A stretch of 64,000 nucleotides of DNA from positions 62,001 through 126,000 of the forward strand of contig NZ_FNEB01000002.1 in the NCBI RefSeq assembly GCF_900100005.1, read 5' to 3'. Shown here piece by piece: positions 26,735 through 35,288 of the stretch; the first letter of the stretch is position 1; each line of letters starts with the position of its first letter. The translations under genes and the position numbers were made by a program. Origin of the DNA: Lutimaribacter saemankumensis (GTDB lineage Bacteria > Pseudomonadota > Alphaproteobacteria > Rhodobacterales > Rhodobacteraceae). The notes below the pieces were generated by a model, which saw nothing but the letters and a program-made list of their open reading frames with translations, had not been told where the DNA came from and made no database searches.

Positions 26735-28072
26735 TCATCGCGACATCAGGAACTCGGCCACCGCCTGGTAGGCCGGCAGAGAGGTCGGGTCGATGAACCT
26801 GTTCTGCGCCCGCGGATACGACGCCAGCCGCACCAGCACCATGTCGGCGGTCGGATCGACATAGATCGTCTGGCCGTGCACCCCGCGTGCGGCATAGGCC
26901 CCGTGCGCGTTGTGGAAAACCCACCATTGGCTGGTGTAGCTGCCGTTGGGGATCGTCGGGAAGCCTGCGAATTTCGACGGATCGCCCCCGGCCGAAATCG
27001 CATCGACCACTTCGGCAGGGAACAGGCGCGTGCCGTTGATCTCACCGCGGTTCAGCATAAGAACGCCCAGCCGGCCAAGATCGCGCAGGCCGGCCGTCAC
27101 CCCGCCCCCGGCAAAGGGCACGCCCTTGCCATCGACTGTTTGATAGGCGTCCTGCTCGGCCCCCATGCGCCGCCACAGCCGCTCGGACGCAAGGTCGGTC
27201 ACCGCCTTGCCGGTCACGCGGCTGATGATCCAGCCCAGCATGTCGGAATTGATCGTCTTGTAATGGAACGCATCGCCGTGATTGCCCTCGGGCTTTACCT
27301 GCTGCAGGTATTCCCAGTAGCCATCCGGGCCGGTATAGCCTTCGGGCTTGGGCAGCGGGCTGGCAGCCTTCGAATACAGCCAGATATCGGCATTCGGGTC
27401 GGAATAATTCTCGGAATACTGAACGCCCGTGGTCATATCCATGACCTGCCGCACCGTGGCCGTGGCGAATGCGCTGTCACCGATTTCGGGGATCACGTCG
27501 CGCACCAGGAGCGTGTCGTCCAGCGCGCCTTCGGCCACCAGGATCTGACCCAGCAAGCCGGTGATCGACTTGGTCATCGACATGATCGCGTGTTTGCCAT
27601 CCTCTTCGAGGCAGCCGAAATACCGCTCATAGACGACCCGCCCTTGATGCAGGATCAGCATGCCGTCGGTGTAGTTGGCATAAAGCGACGCTTCCCAGGT
27701 CATCGGTGCATCGCCGTCGATCGGCATGAATGTCAGCGCGTCGATCTGCTGGCGCATATCCGCGAACTCGGCCGGCGGCAGATAATTCAGCGGCGCAGGT
27801 GCGCCCAGCCCGCGGCTGATTTCCTCGGTCGGAAGGAACTCGCGCAGGTGGCAGACCGACCAGCGCAGTTTTGGAAAGCTGAAATAATTGGAATCGGGCT
27901 GGGTGATCAGCTTGTCCGCGGGCGGCGGAAATCCCTGCATCCAGCCCATTACGTTGGGGTCGGAGTCCTGCGCCGACAGCGGCGCCGACTGGGCCATGGC
28001 CGCGCCTGCCGAGGACAGGCCGGCAACCAGGGCCACGGCCATGCAAAACGGTTTAGAAATTGAAAACGACAT
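26735..28072 (-). CDS. Exported serine hydrolase, beta-lactamase class C / NylB-like family
   Basis: 445 aa from the ATG at 28072, with a Sec signal ending near AGAAMAQ. The catalytic SxxK motif is SMTK at residues 165-168, in HAIMSMTKSITGLL. A candidate Tyr lies in GVQYSENYSD and the later HGQTIYVDP segment supplies the third motif. The family includes penicillin-recognising enzymes, esterases and 6-aminohexanoate-dimer hydrolase (NylB), to which the overall layout is closest. It starts 20 bp inside the end of an outer-membrane barrel gene, so the two are co-translated. It probably hydrolyses a periplasmic ester or amide; the substrate is unknown. A beta-lactam resistance role is unlikely. 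Confidence 0.85.
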   Translation of the reverse strand: MSFSISKPFCMAVALVAGLSSAGAAMAQSAPLSAQDSDPNVMGWMQGFPPPADKLITQPDSNYFSFPKLRWSVCHLREFLPTEEISRGLGAPAPLNYLPPAEFADMRQQIDALTFMPIDGDAPMTWEASLYANYTDGMLILHQGRVVYERYFGCLEEDGKHAIMSMTKSITGLLGQILVAEGALDDTLLVRDVIPEIGDSAFATATVRQVMDMTTGVQYSENYSDPNADIWLYSKAASPLPKPEGYTGPDGYWEYLQQVKPEGNHGDAFHYKTINSDMLGWIISRVTGKAVTDLASERLWRRMGAEQDAYQTVDGKGVPFAGGGVTAGLRDLGRLGVLMLNRGEINGTRLFPAEVVDAISAGGDPSKFAGFPTIPNGSYTSQWWVFHNAHGAYAARGVHGQTIYVDPTADMVLVRLASYPRAQNRFIDPTSLPAYQAVAEFLMSR

Positions 28073-29486
28073 TGATGAAACCTCCTGTCCAAATGGGCGC
28101 GCTGCCACCGACGACATTGTCTATACCCGTCCCCGGAACAGAGACCGAGACACCAGCCGTCAGGAATGTGTTGCGATTGATGATGCGGCTGTATTCCAGA
28201 AACAAATCATCGGCGAGATGGGCATCCGTGACACCCGAAACGACATTGCCGTTGATATCCACGCGTGTCGCCTGTCCGAATTGGATCGGGCTGTTCAATT
28301 CGTTCGCGCGGATATGCGCATATCGCAGGGTGATCGTGTCGCGCGGCGTTGGCTGCACTCTCAGCGCCAGGGTCAGTGCGTTGACGTTCGAATTGATGAA
28401 GGTCGATGCCGATTTCGATCCCGTCGCCCAGGCGCTTGGGCTGCCCTGGTAATAAAGCGGGTCGAACCGTTCCAGTCCCGTCGTGCCGGGGTCGTCGCCG
28501 GAAAAGCTCTGGTAGCCGAGCGTCAGGGTCGGGGTCCATTTCGCCTGCGTAAAGGTATAGGCGGCCGTGACGCGGCCCGCCCAGGCGGACAGGTCGATAT
28601 CGTCGTTCCACTGATAGGCGAGATCCCCCGTGAACACCCAGTTCCGCAGATTGCCCTCAAACGGGTTCGTCTTGCCATAAAGGCTTATCGTGTTCGTCCC
28701 CTCGCGGGCGCCGGGCGTCACGCTCGGCGCGCCGACACCCCCCGGAGCCGCCTGCGGATAGGGCGAGTTGGAGTTCAGCACGTTTACATACGTGGCCCCC
28801 AGATAGCCGCCCAGCGGGTCGTCGAAACGCAGGTCGATCCCCGCAAGCTCGTTGCCGCCATCCGTCGAAGGCAGCTCGTTCGGGTCAAGGAAGAACGCGG
28901 TTCCGGTCAGGTTCGAATAGGTCAGCCTGGCGATCAGCGCCCGTTCCCACGCCTTGCGGGGCCCGAACTTCAGCGCGCCGCGTTCGAACCCGCTTGTCGC
29001 CCCGTTCGCGATCAGCATGCCCGTCCCGAGGCTGAGCTCGCGCGGACCGAGGGACAGATCGTAAGACACCCCGCCGCCAAGATCGCCCCGGATCGCAAGA
29101 TAGGCCTCTTCCAGCGTGTTGGCGCCGGTGTTTCCGGTGTCGAACGCGTCTGTTCCCCAAGTGTAGGAGGACACCGCCGACAGTTTGCCATACAGCACCG
29201 CCCCGGCATCCAGCGTGTATTCGAAACTGAGCCCCGGTTTGACGTAACCTTCCAGCCAGTCGGTATCGGCGTCGAACCCGCTGCCCGGCGCGGTGGTCGC
29301 TGCGAGATCCCAGAACAGGTTGCTTTCGCTGACCGCGTTCAACCCGAATTGAAGATGCCCGCGCAGTTTGACGCCATCGGCGTCGTAAAACAGCATCGGG
29401 TCGCGGTCCTGCGCGGCGGACGGAAGGGCCATGCAGCCAAGAATTCCGGCAGATACGCCTGCCTTGCAAAGCCGTTTCACACTCAT
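28053..29486 (-). CDS. Outer-membrane beta-barrel channel, alginate-export (AlgE)-like
   Basis: 477 aa starting MSVKRLCKAGVSAGILGCMALPSAAQ at 29486, a Sec signal. The mature protein is a chain of amphipathic strands. Examples are GHLQFGLNAVSESNLFWDLA, RNWVFTGDLAYQWNDDIDLSAWAGRVTAAYTF and TLTLGYQSFSGDDPGTTGLERFDPLYYQG. It ends with Phe (FINVVFNF), the Bam recognition signal. The QSFSGDDPGTTGLERFDPLYY block recalls the Alginate_exp barrel family. Its 3' end overlaps the serine hydrolase gene by 20 bp, suggesting a substrate-specific porin feeding a periplasmic hydrolase. The ligand is unknown. Confidence 0.8.
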   Translation of the reverse strand: MSVKRLCKAGVSAGILGCMALPSAAQDRDPMLFYDADGVKLRGHLQFGLNAVSESNLFWDLAATTAPGSGFDADTDWLEGYVKPGLSFEYTLDAGAVLYGKLSAVSSYTWGTDAFDTGNTGANTLEEAYLAIRGDLGGGVSYDLSLGPRELSLGTGMLIANGATSGFERGALKFGPRKAWERALIARLTYSNLTGTAFFLDPNELPSTDGGNELAGIDLRFDDPLGGYLGATYVNVLNSNSPYPQAAPGGVGAPSVTPGAREGTNTISLYGKTNPFEGNLRNWVFTGDLAYQWNDDIDLSAWAGRVTAAYTFTQAKWTPTLTLGYQSFSGDDPGTTGLERFDPLYYQGSPSAWATGSKSASTFINSNVNALTLALRVQPTPRDTITLRYAHIRANELNSPIQFGQATRVDINGNVVSGVTDAHLADDLFLEYSRIINRNTFLTAGVSVSVPGTGIDNVVGGSAPIWTGGFINVVFNF

Positions 29487-29674
29487 GCCACGTCTCTGAT
29501 GCGTTGTTGCGCAGGACAAAAGGAACACGTTCAAACATACGCCAGCCCGACACGCCTTTGACGCTTGCCCCAGCCAACGCAGAGAGATGCGCACGGATCA
29601 GACCTCTTCGAACTATGTCCGATGCCGCGCCGTTTTCTCAAGAAAAATCGGCACGCCCGATCACGCGCCGCGCG

Positions 29675-31201
29675 CTACACCGCCTCGCCGCGGCCCAGCC
29701 TGTCAAGGAAACCCTCGGCCTCGGCCAGGATCGTGTCGCGCTTGTCCGCATCCATCCGGTCCCATGTGCGATACATCTGCGCCATGCGGGGGTTTCTGGC
29801 GAACCGGTCCCGGTGGCGCGTCAGGAAGTGCCAGTAAAGCAGGTTGAACGGGCACGCGCCCTCGCCCGTCTTTGCCTTGACGCTATAGGCGCAGGCGCCG
29901 CAGTAATCCGACATCCGGTCAATGTAATTGCCCGACGACACATAGGGCTTGGAGCCGACGATGCCGCCATCGGCGAACTGGCTCATCCCCACGGTATTTG
30001 GCGCCTCGACCCATTCAAAGGCATCGGCATAGACGCTCAGATACCATTCATGCAGCACGGTGGGGTTGATACCGGCCAAAAGTGCGAAATTCCCCGTCAC
30101 CATCAGGCGCTGGATGTGATGGGCATACGCTTCGTCGCGGGTCTGTTCGACCGCGCGTTTCAGACACTCCATCCCTGTCTCGCCGCCCCAGTAGAGATCG
30201 GGCAAGCCCCGCTGATGGTTCAGCGCGTTTCGGCGCGGATACTCGGGCCCTTCCCGGAAATAGATGCCGCGCATGTATTCGCGCCAGCCGATCACCTGGC
30301 GGATATATCCTTCGGCGGCATTGATCGGCACATTGCCTGCGCGCCATTCCCGTTCGACGCGTTCGCAGATTTCCAACGGCGACAGCAGCCCGATATTCAG
30401 ATAGGGCGACAGCACCGAATGATGCAGGAACCGGTCGTCGCGCAGCATCGCGTCCTGGTAATCGCCGAAGCCCGCAAGCAGCTCTTTTGCGAAATGATCC
30501 AGCGCCCGCCGCGCCTGACCGCGCGTCACCGCGAACCGGAACGGGCGCAGCGTCCCGAAATTGCCGCCGAACCGGTCCCCGACAAGGTCCAGCACCTCTT
30601 CGGTGATGTCGTCGGGCGTGAATTGCATGGGTTGCGACCGCAGCATATCGGCCTGCGCGGGCTTGCGGTTGTCGTGGTCATAGTTCCACTTGCCGCCCGC
30701 GGGCTTGTCGCCGTCCATCATCAGCCCGGTCTTGCGGCGCATCTCGCGGTAGAAATACTCCATCCGCAATTCCTTGCGCCCTTCGGCCCAGGCATCGAAT
30801 TCCTTGTGCGAACAGACGAACCTGTCATCCTCGTGCATGTGCACGGGGACAGGCATCGCGTCGAGCGCCTCGATCAGCCGCCATTCGCCGGGCCGCGTCG
30901 CCAGCACCTCGGACGCGCCGGTTTCCTCGGCCCGGCGCAGCAATTCGCCGGGGATCGAGCCCGCGTTGTCCGCATCGTCCAGCCGGGAATACAGAACCTG
31001 CCAGCCATCGGCCCGCAAGTCTTCGGCGAAATGGCGCATCGCCGACAGGATCAGCGCGATCTTCTTGGGGTGATGCGGCACATAGCTGCCTTCCTCCATC
31101 ACCTCGGCCATCACGACGATATCGGCGGATTTGTCCGCCGCGCGCAACGCCGCGACATCGGGGCTCAGCTGATCGCCCAGAACCAAAACAAGGCGCGTCA
31201 C
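29675..31201 (-). CDS. cryB: Iron-sulfur (6-4) photolyase/cryptochrome, PhrB/CryB family
   Basis: 508 aa, starting with GTG at 31201 in a GTGA overlap with the SDR gene. It belongs to the FeS-BCP group. Four cysteines at 346, 434, 437 and 450 have the same spacing (88, 3, 13) as the 4Fe-4S ligands of Agrobacterium PhrB. The N-terminal DUF523-like antenna domain (LVLVLGDQLSPDVAAL) and the FAD domain (GWREYMRGIYF, NTVGMSQFADGG, KPYVSSGNYIDRMSDYC) are intact. PhrB repairs (6-4) photoproducts; Rhodobacter CryB also affects photosynthesis gene expression. It is co-transcribed with an SDR, and an RpoH-like promoter may precede the pair. Confidence 0.94.
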   Translation of the reverse strand: MTRLVLVLGDQLSPDVAALRAADKSADIVVMAEVMEEGSYVPHHPKKIALILSAMRHFAEDLRADGWQVLYSRLDDADNAGSIPGELLRRAEETGASEVLATRPGEWRLIEALDAMPVPVHMHEDDRFVCSHKEFDAWAEGRKELRMEYFYREMRRKTGLMMDGDKPAGGKWNYDHDNRKPAQADMLRSQPMQFTPDDITEEVLDLVGDRFGGNFGTLRPFRFAVTRGQARRALDHFAKELLAGFGDYQDAMLRDDRFLHHSVLSPYLNIGLLSPLEICERVEREWRAGNVPINAAEGYIRQVIGWREYMRGIYFREGPEYPRRNALNHQRGLPDLYWGGETGMECLKRAVEQTRDEAYAHHIQRLMVTGNFALLAGINPTVLHEWYLSVYADAFEWVEAPNTVGMSQFADGGIVGSKPYVSSGNYIDRMSDYCGACAYSVKAKTGEGACPFNLLYWHFLTRHRDRFARNPRMAQMYRTWDRMDADKRDTILAEAEGFLDRLGRGEAV

Positions 31202-31857
31202 CAGGGTATCTCCCTGCCCGCATAGTCGAAAAAGCCGCCGCTTTGCGACCGCTCCAGCCGCTCCATCACGTCACACAGGTTGGTCGCGGCCTGCGCGGCG
31301 CTGACCTTGTCGTGACCGGGGTAATCGGCGGTAAAGGCCGTATCCACCGTGCCGGGGTGCAGCGCGGCAACGATGGCCTCCTTGCGTTTGCGCCCGATCT
31401 CGATCGCGGCCCCGTGCACGATCTGGTTCACCGCGGCCTTCGAGGCGCGATAGGAATACCAGCCCCCCATCCGGTTGTCCCCGATCGACCCGACCCGCGC
31501 CGACAGAACGCCCACCACGGACCGCCCCTGCCGCGGCAGCAACCGTTCCACATGCGCCAGCACGAGCGCGGGCCCGATTGCGTTGACCGCCATCACCTGC
31601 GCCATCTGCGCCGGCGCGATCGCCTGCAGCGATTTTTCCGGCCCGCCACCCGCCGCCAGCGTGCCGATGGCGACGAATATCACCTCGAACGGCCCGTCCA
31701 GCCCGCCCATGATCCGCGCCACGGCATCGGCATCCGTCACGTCCAGCCCGTCGCCAGACCGTGACAGCCCCGAAACCGCATAGCCCCGCGAAACCAGTTC
31801 TTCCTGTACTGCCGCGCCGATACCGCCCGACGCGCCTATTACCAATGCCCGTTTCAT
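31198..31857 (-). CDS. Short-chain dehydrogenase/reductase (CsgA-like SDR)
   Basis: 219 aa from the ATG at 31857 (MKRALVIGASGGIGAAVQEEL). Cofactor loop GASGGIG; active site YSYRASKAAVNQ with Tyr and Lys, and Ser in the VVGVLSARVGSIGDN strand. The short length and the LHPGTVDTAFTADYPG segment resemble the CsgA-type SDRs found beside cryptochrome/photolyase genes in marine bacteria. Its stop overlaps the photolyase start, so the two are translationally coupled. The substrate is unknown. It is divergent from leuA. Confidence 0.88.
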   Translation of the reverse strand: MKRALVIGASGGIGAAVQEELVSRGYAVSGLSRSGDGLDVTDADAVARIMGGLDGPFEVIFVAIGTLAAGGGPEKSLQAIAPAQMAQVMAVNAIGPALVLAHVERLLPRQGRSVVGVLSARVGSIGDNRMGGWYSYRASKAAVNQIVHGAAIEIGRKRKEAIVAALHPGTVDTAFTADYPGHDKVSAAQAATNLCDVMERLERSQSGGFFDYAGREIPW

Positions 31858-31923
31858 CGCCTGCCAGATAGCGGCGCCTGTCCCGGCTTCAACGGGGTTC
31901 GGGCGCACAGGTAAAATTCGTGG

Positions 31924-31952
31924 CTTTTCATTTCCGCCATACGCGGTATAAC
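31924..31952 (+). promoter_or_regulatory. Candidate promoter of the leuL-leuA transcript
   Basis: A TATAAC -10 element at 31947-31952 lies 8 bp before the leader-peptide ATG, with only a weak CTTTTC -35 at 17-bp spacing. If used, transcription would start within about two bases of the ATG, giving a leaderless leader peptide as described for rhizobial trpL. Confidence 0.35.
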
Positions 31953-31960
31953 CTGCCCCC

Positions 31961-32047
31961 ATGACACGTCAGGCCCATATCGCACCGATCGCCCGCGCAC
32001 CCCGCGCGGCATCCCTGCTTGGCCTGCTTCTGCTAAGCCGCCTCTGA
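31961..32047 (+). CDS. leuL: leu operon leader peptide
   Basis: A 28-codon frame starting at 31961 and ending TGA at 32045-32047. Its last ten residues read LLGLLLLSRL, giving seven leucines in ten codons. It lies 86 bp upstream of leuA in the same direction. This is the classic form of an attenuation leader: ribosome stalling on Leu codons when charged tRNA-Leu is scarce changes the folding of downstream RNA. The leucine codons overlap the 5' arm of a long-range stem (32029-32037). No ribosome binding site is seen, consistent with leaderless translation. Confidence 0.85.
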   Translation: MTRQAHIAPIARAPRAASLLGLLLLSRL

Positions 32048-32109
32048 GCGTGCCGGCCCGGCGCGACCGCTCAGAGGATGCATGTTTCGCGCCATGATGC
32101 CTTAGCAGA
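32029..32109 (+). promoter_or_regulatory. Nested leader RNA stems controlling leuA (attenuator)
   Basis: Two perfect stems are nested. An outer one pairs TCTGCTAAG (32029-32037, inside the Leu codons) with CTTAGCAGA (32101-32109). An inner one pairs CCTCTGAGCG (32041-32050, over the leader stop) with CGCTCAGAGG (32068-32077). The outer 3' arm ends 24 nt before the leuA start. No U run follows either stem, so the switch may act on translation or Rho access rather than as an intrinsic terminator. Confidence 0.7.
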
Positions 32110-32133
32110 CACTCAAAGCCAAAGAGACCCGAT

Positions 32134-33702
32134 ATGACTCAAGCAATCGACAAAGATCGCGTTCTGATCTTCGACACCACCCTTCGTGACGGAGAACAAT
32201 CGCCCGGTGCCACCATGACCCACGAGGAAAAGCTCGAAATCGCCGAGCTGCTCGACGAAATGGGCGTGGACATCATCGAAGCGGGCTTTCCCATCGCCTC
32301 CGAAGGCGACTTCCGCGCCGTCAAGGAAATCGCCGAGCGGTCGAAAAACTCGGTGATCTGCGGCCTTGCGCGCGCCAATCTCACCGATATCGACCGCTGC
32401 TGGGAGGCCGTGCAACACGCCGGAAAACCGCGCATCCACACCTTCATCGGCACCTCGCCGCTGCACCGCGCGATCCCGAACCTCACGATGGATGAAATGG
32501 CCGAGCGCATCCACGAAACGGTGACCCACGCGCGCAACCTGTGCGGCAACGTGCAATGGTCGCCGATGGATGCCACGCGCACCGAATGGGATTACCTCTG
32601 CCGCGTGATCGAGATCGCGATCAAGGCGGGCGCAACCACCATCAATATCCCCGATACCGTGGGCTACACCGCCCCGGTCGAAAGCGCCGACCTGATCAAG
32701 CGGTTGATCGAAACCGTCCCCGGCGCAGACGAGGTGGTGTTCGCGACCCACTGCCATAACGATCTGGGCATGGCCACGGCCAACGCGCTCGCTGCCGTCG
32801 CGGGCGGCGCGCGCCAGATCGAATGCACGGTCAACGGCCTGGGCGAACGCGCCGGCAACACCGCGCTCGAAGAGGTGGTGATGGCACTCAAGGTGCGCCA
32901 CGACATCATGCCCTGGCACACCGGGGTAGACAGCACCAAGATCATGAACATCTCGCGCCGCGTCGCCACGGCCAGCGGTTTTGCGGTGCAGTTCAACAAG
33001 GCCATCGTCGGCAAGAACGCCTTCGCACATGAATCGGGCATTCACCAGGACGGCATGCTGAAGAACGCCGAAACCTTCGAAATCATGCGCCCGGCGGATG
33101 TCGGCCTTGCCGCCTCGTCGCTGCCGCTCGGCAAGCATTCCGGCCGCGCCGCGCTGCGCGCCAAGCTGCGCGACCTCGGCATCGACCTGGCCGACAACCA
33201 GCTCAAGGACGTGTTCGTGCGGTTCAAGGATCTCGCCGACCGCAAGAAAGAGGTCTACGACGAAGACATCCTGGCCCTTGTCCACGCCGGCGAGGACGCC
33301 GCCAATGACGCCCTGCAGATAAAGTCGCTGCGCGTGGCCTGCGGCACCGGCGGCCCGGCCGAGGCGACCCTCGTGATGGAGGTGGACGGCATCGAGAAAA
33401 CCGCCACCCAGCAAGGCGACGGCCCCGTGGACGCGACCTTCAAGGCCGTGCGCGAACTGCACCCCAACAAGGCGCATCTGCAGCTCTATCAGGTCCACGC
33501 CGTGACCGAAGGCACCGACGCCCAGGCCACCGTCAGCGTCCGGCTCGAGGAAGACGGCAACATCGCCACGGGCCAGTCGGCCGATACCGACACCGTGGTC
33601 GCCTCGGCCAAGGCCTATGTCAACGCGCTGAACCGCCTGCTGGTGCGCCGCGGCAAGACGGGCCAGGACCGCAAGGAAATCAGCTACCGCGACGTCAGCT
33701 GA
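32134..33702 (+). CDS. leuA: 2-isopropylmalate synthase
   Basis: 522 aa. It condenses acetyl-CoA with 2-oxoisovalerate, the first committed step of leucine synthesis. The DRE-TIM barrel signature is VLIFDTTLRDGEQSPGATM, with metal ligands in FATHCHNDLGMATANAL. The NGLGERAGNTALEEVVMAL block and a C-terminal LeuA regulatory (leucine feedback) domain from about residue 390 are present. The upstream leader peptide provides a second level of leucine control. A strong terminator follows, so leuA is alone in its transcript. Confidence 0.98.
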   Translation: MTQAIDKDRVLIFDTTLRDGEQSPGATMTHEEKLEIAELLDEMGVDIIEAGFPIASEGDFRAVKEIAERSKNSVICGLARANLTDIDRCWEAVQHAGKPRIHTFIGTSPLHRAIPNLTMDEMAERIHETVTHARNLCGNVQWSPMDATRTEWDYLCRVIEIAIKAGATTINIPDTVGYTAPVESADLIKRLIETVPGADEVVFATHCHNDLGMATANALAAVAGGARQIECTVNGLGERAGNTALEEVVMALKVRHDIMPWHTGVDSTKIMNISRRVATASGFAVQFNKAIVGKNAFAHESGIHQDGMLKNAETFEIMRPADVGLAASSLPLGKHSGRAALRAKLRDLGIDLADNQLKDVFVRFKDLADRKKEVYDEDILALVHAGEDAANDALQIKSLRVACGTGGPAEATLVMEVDGIEKTATQQGDGPVDATFKAVRELHPNKAHLQLYQVHAVTEGTDAQATVSVRLEEDGNIATGQSADTDTVVASAKAYVNALNRLLVRRGKTGQDRKEISYRDVS

Positions 33703-33726
33703 CCTTTCCCCCGACACCAGTCACGT

Positions 33727-33759
33727 AAGGGCGCGTCCAGAACAGGCCGCGCCCTTTTT
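33727..33759 (+). terminator. Rho-independent terminator of leuA
   Basis: A 9-bp stem AAGGGCGCG (33727-33735) with CGCGCCCTT (33748-33756), then a TTTTT run, 24 bp after the leuA stop. Confidence 0.85.
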
Positions 33760-33806
33760 GCATGGCAGTGCCTGTGTTTTCTCTTTCCGCAAATATCCCG
33801 GGGAGT

Positions 33807-33853
33807 GTGAGGGGCAGCGCCCCTCACCCCGCGCCGCCCGGAACGGGCGGCGC
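33807..33853. terminator. Two back-to-back hairpins downstream of rlmJ
   Basis: GTGAGGGGC (33807-33815) pairs with GCCCCTCAC (33819-33827), and GCGCCGCCCG (33831-33840) with CGGGCGGCGC (33844-33853). They follow an AAATATCCCGGGG segment that I recall as a common intergenic element in Rhodobacteraceae. They may end the rlmJ transcript on the minus strand. Confidence 0.5.
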
Positions 33854-33885
33854 AAGACCTGCATCGCGCGCAAGCGCGATACCGT

Positions 33886-34659
33886 TCAGTCGTTGAAAAG
33901 CCGCGCGACCCGGTCCAGCGCGTCCGCCAGCCCCCAGGGGGCGTTCACCACGAACATTCCCGATCCCACCATCCGGTGGCCATCGCGCACAGGCGGAAAG
34001 GCGATCTCGTGGCAAAGCGCACCCGGCAGGCCCTGCATTTCCAGGTCACGAAGCATCGGCGCGTGCGCCCCGCTCGTCAGGATGGGGTACCACAGCGCGA
34101 TGACACCCACGTTCCATTTGGCGTGCAGCTTGGCGATCTCGCGCGGGATACGGGCGTACTCGGCCTTCACCTCATAGCTCGGGTCGATCAGCATCAGCCC
34201 CCTGCGCGGGGTCGGCGGGCACAGCGATTGCGCCATCTCGAATCCGTCCTGGCGGTGCACCTTCAACCCGGTGCCACGCAGCGCCGCCACCAGCGCGGCA
34301 TGTTCCTGCGGGTGCAGTTCGGCCACATGGCCCGCATCGCCCGGGCGCAGGAAATGCGCGGCGATCAGCGGCGAGCCGGGATAGGCGCTGCCCCCGTGAA
34401 CCGCGCGGATTTCGTCCAGAACCGCGCGGTAGGGCGTGCCCGCCAGCGCATCGGCCAGCGCGCCTATTCCCGCCGCGGCCTCGCCCGTCTTCAACGCCTC
34501 GGGCGCGTCCAGCCGGTACAGCCCGCGCCCGCCATGGGTTTCGATATAGCTCAGCGGCTTGTCCTTGCGCGTCATGTAATCCAGCATCGCCGCCAGCGCG
34601 GCGTGCTTGTGCACATCCGCGGGGTTTCCCGCGTGGTAGATATGTTGATAGGACAGCAT
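33886..34659 (-). CDS. rlmJ: 23S rRNA (adenine-2030 N6)-methyltransferase
   Basis: 257 aa starting MLSYQHIYHAGNPADVHKHAALAAML at 34659, the near-invariant RlmJ N-terminus that forms part of the SAM site. IETHGGRGLYRLD is the SAM loop. The catalytic motif GLMLIDPSYEVK carries the D-P-P/S-Y form of N6-adenine methylases. The enzyme methylates A2030 of 23S rRNA. It is divergent from the UDG-family gene, with only 20 bp between starts. Confidence 0.96.
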   Translation of the reverse strand: MLSYQHIYHAGNPADVHKHAALAAMLDYMTRKDKPLSYIETHGGRGLYRLDAPEALKTGEAAAGIGALADALAGTPYRAVLDEIRAVHGGSAYPGSPLIAAHFLRPGDAGHVAELHPQEHAALVAALRGTGLKVHRQDGFEMAQSLCPPTPRRGLMLIDPSYEVKAEYARIPREIAKLHAKWNVGVIALWYPILTSGAHAPMLRDLEMQGLPGALCHEIAFPPVRDGHRMVGSGMFVVNAPWGLADALDRVARLFND

Positions 34660-34679
34660 GGCCCGCCATATCCCATGCC

Positions 34680-35288
34680 ATGACGCCCGCCAAGCCCGAA
34701 GCCATGACACTCCGCGATCAGATCACCGCCTGCCGCCTCTGCGCCGACCGCTTTGCCGCGACGGCCACGGCGCATGCGCCGCGTCCCGTGGTGTGGTTCC
34801 GTCCCGGCGCGCGGCTGCTGATCGCGGGTCAGGCGCCGGGGATGCGGGTGCACAAGTCCGGCCGTCCCTTCGACGACCCTTCGGGCGACCGCCTGCGGGA
34901 CTGGCTGGGCATGACGGCGGACACGTTCTACGACATGTCGCGCGTGGCCATCGTGCCGATGGCCTTCTGCTTTCCCGGGTATGACGCCAAGGGCAGCGAC
35001 TTGCCCCCGCCCCCGGTCTGCGCGCGCACCTGGCACGCGCAGGTGATGGCCGCCCTGCCCGATATCCGGCTGACCGTGCTGGTGGGCGGGCATGCGCATC
35101 GCTGGCACCTGGGCCGCCGTACGCCTGTCACGCAAACCGTGGCTGGCTGGCGTGACCATGCGCCCCGGCTTTTTCCCTTGCCGCATCCGTCCTGGCGCAA
35201 TACCGCATGGCTGAAACGAAACCCCTGGTTCGAAACCGATCTTCTGCCGCCGCTGCGCGCAGAGGTGCGAAAGGTGCTCGATGACTGA
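34680..35288 (+). CDS. Uracil-DNA glycosylase superfamily protein
   Basis: 202 aa if the ATG at 34680 is used; a second ATG at 34704 would give 194 aa and is also possible. Motif A is LLIAGQAPGMRVHKSGRPFDDPSGDRLRDWLG and motif B is PLPHPSWRN, both UDG-superfamily hallmarks. A CRLCADRF near the N-terminus resembles the first cysteine pair of FeS family members, but the remaining cysteines do not form the usual four-ligand pattern. The motif A residue after GQ is Ala-Pro-Gly without the catalytic Asp/Asn of family 1, so excision activity is uncertain. It overlaps the SseB-like gene by 8 bp. Confidence 0.75.
   Translation: MTPAKPEAMTLRDQITACRLCADRFAATATAHAPRPVVWFRPGARLLIAGQAPGMRVHKSGRPFDDPSGDRLRDWLGMTADTFYDMSRVAIVPMAFCFPGYDAKGSDLPPPPVCARTWHAQVMAALPDIRLTVLVGGHAHRWHLGRRTPVTQTVAGWRDHAPRLFPLPHPSWRNTAWLKRNPWFETDLLPPLRAEVRKVLDD

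Noticed and set aside
34420-34435. A further AACCGCGCGGT match inside rlmJ
   Set aside because: It is single, inside coding sequence, and lacks a partner 21 bp away. It is probably chance in GC-rich DNA.
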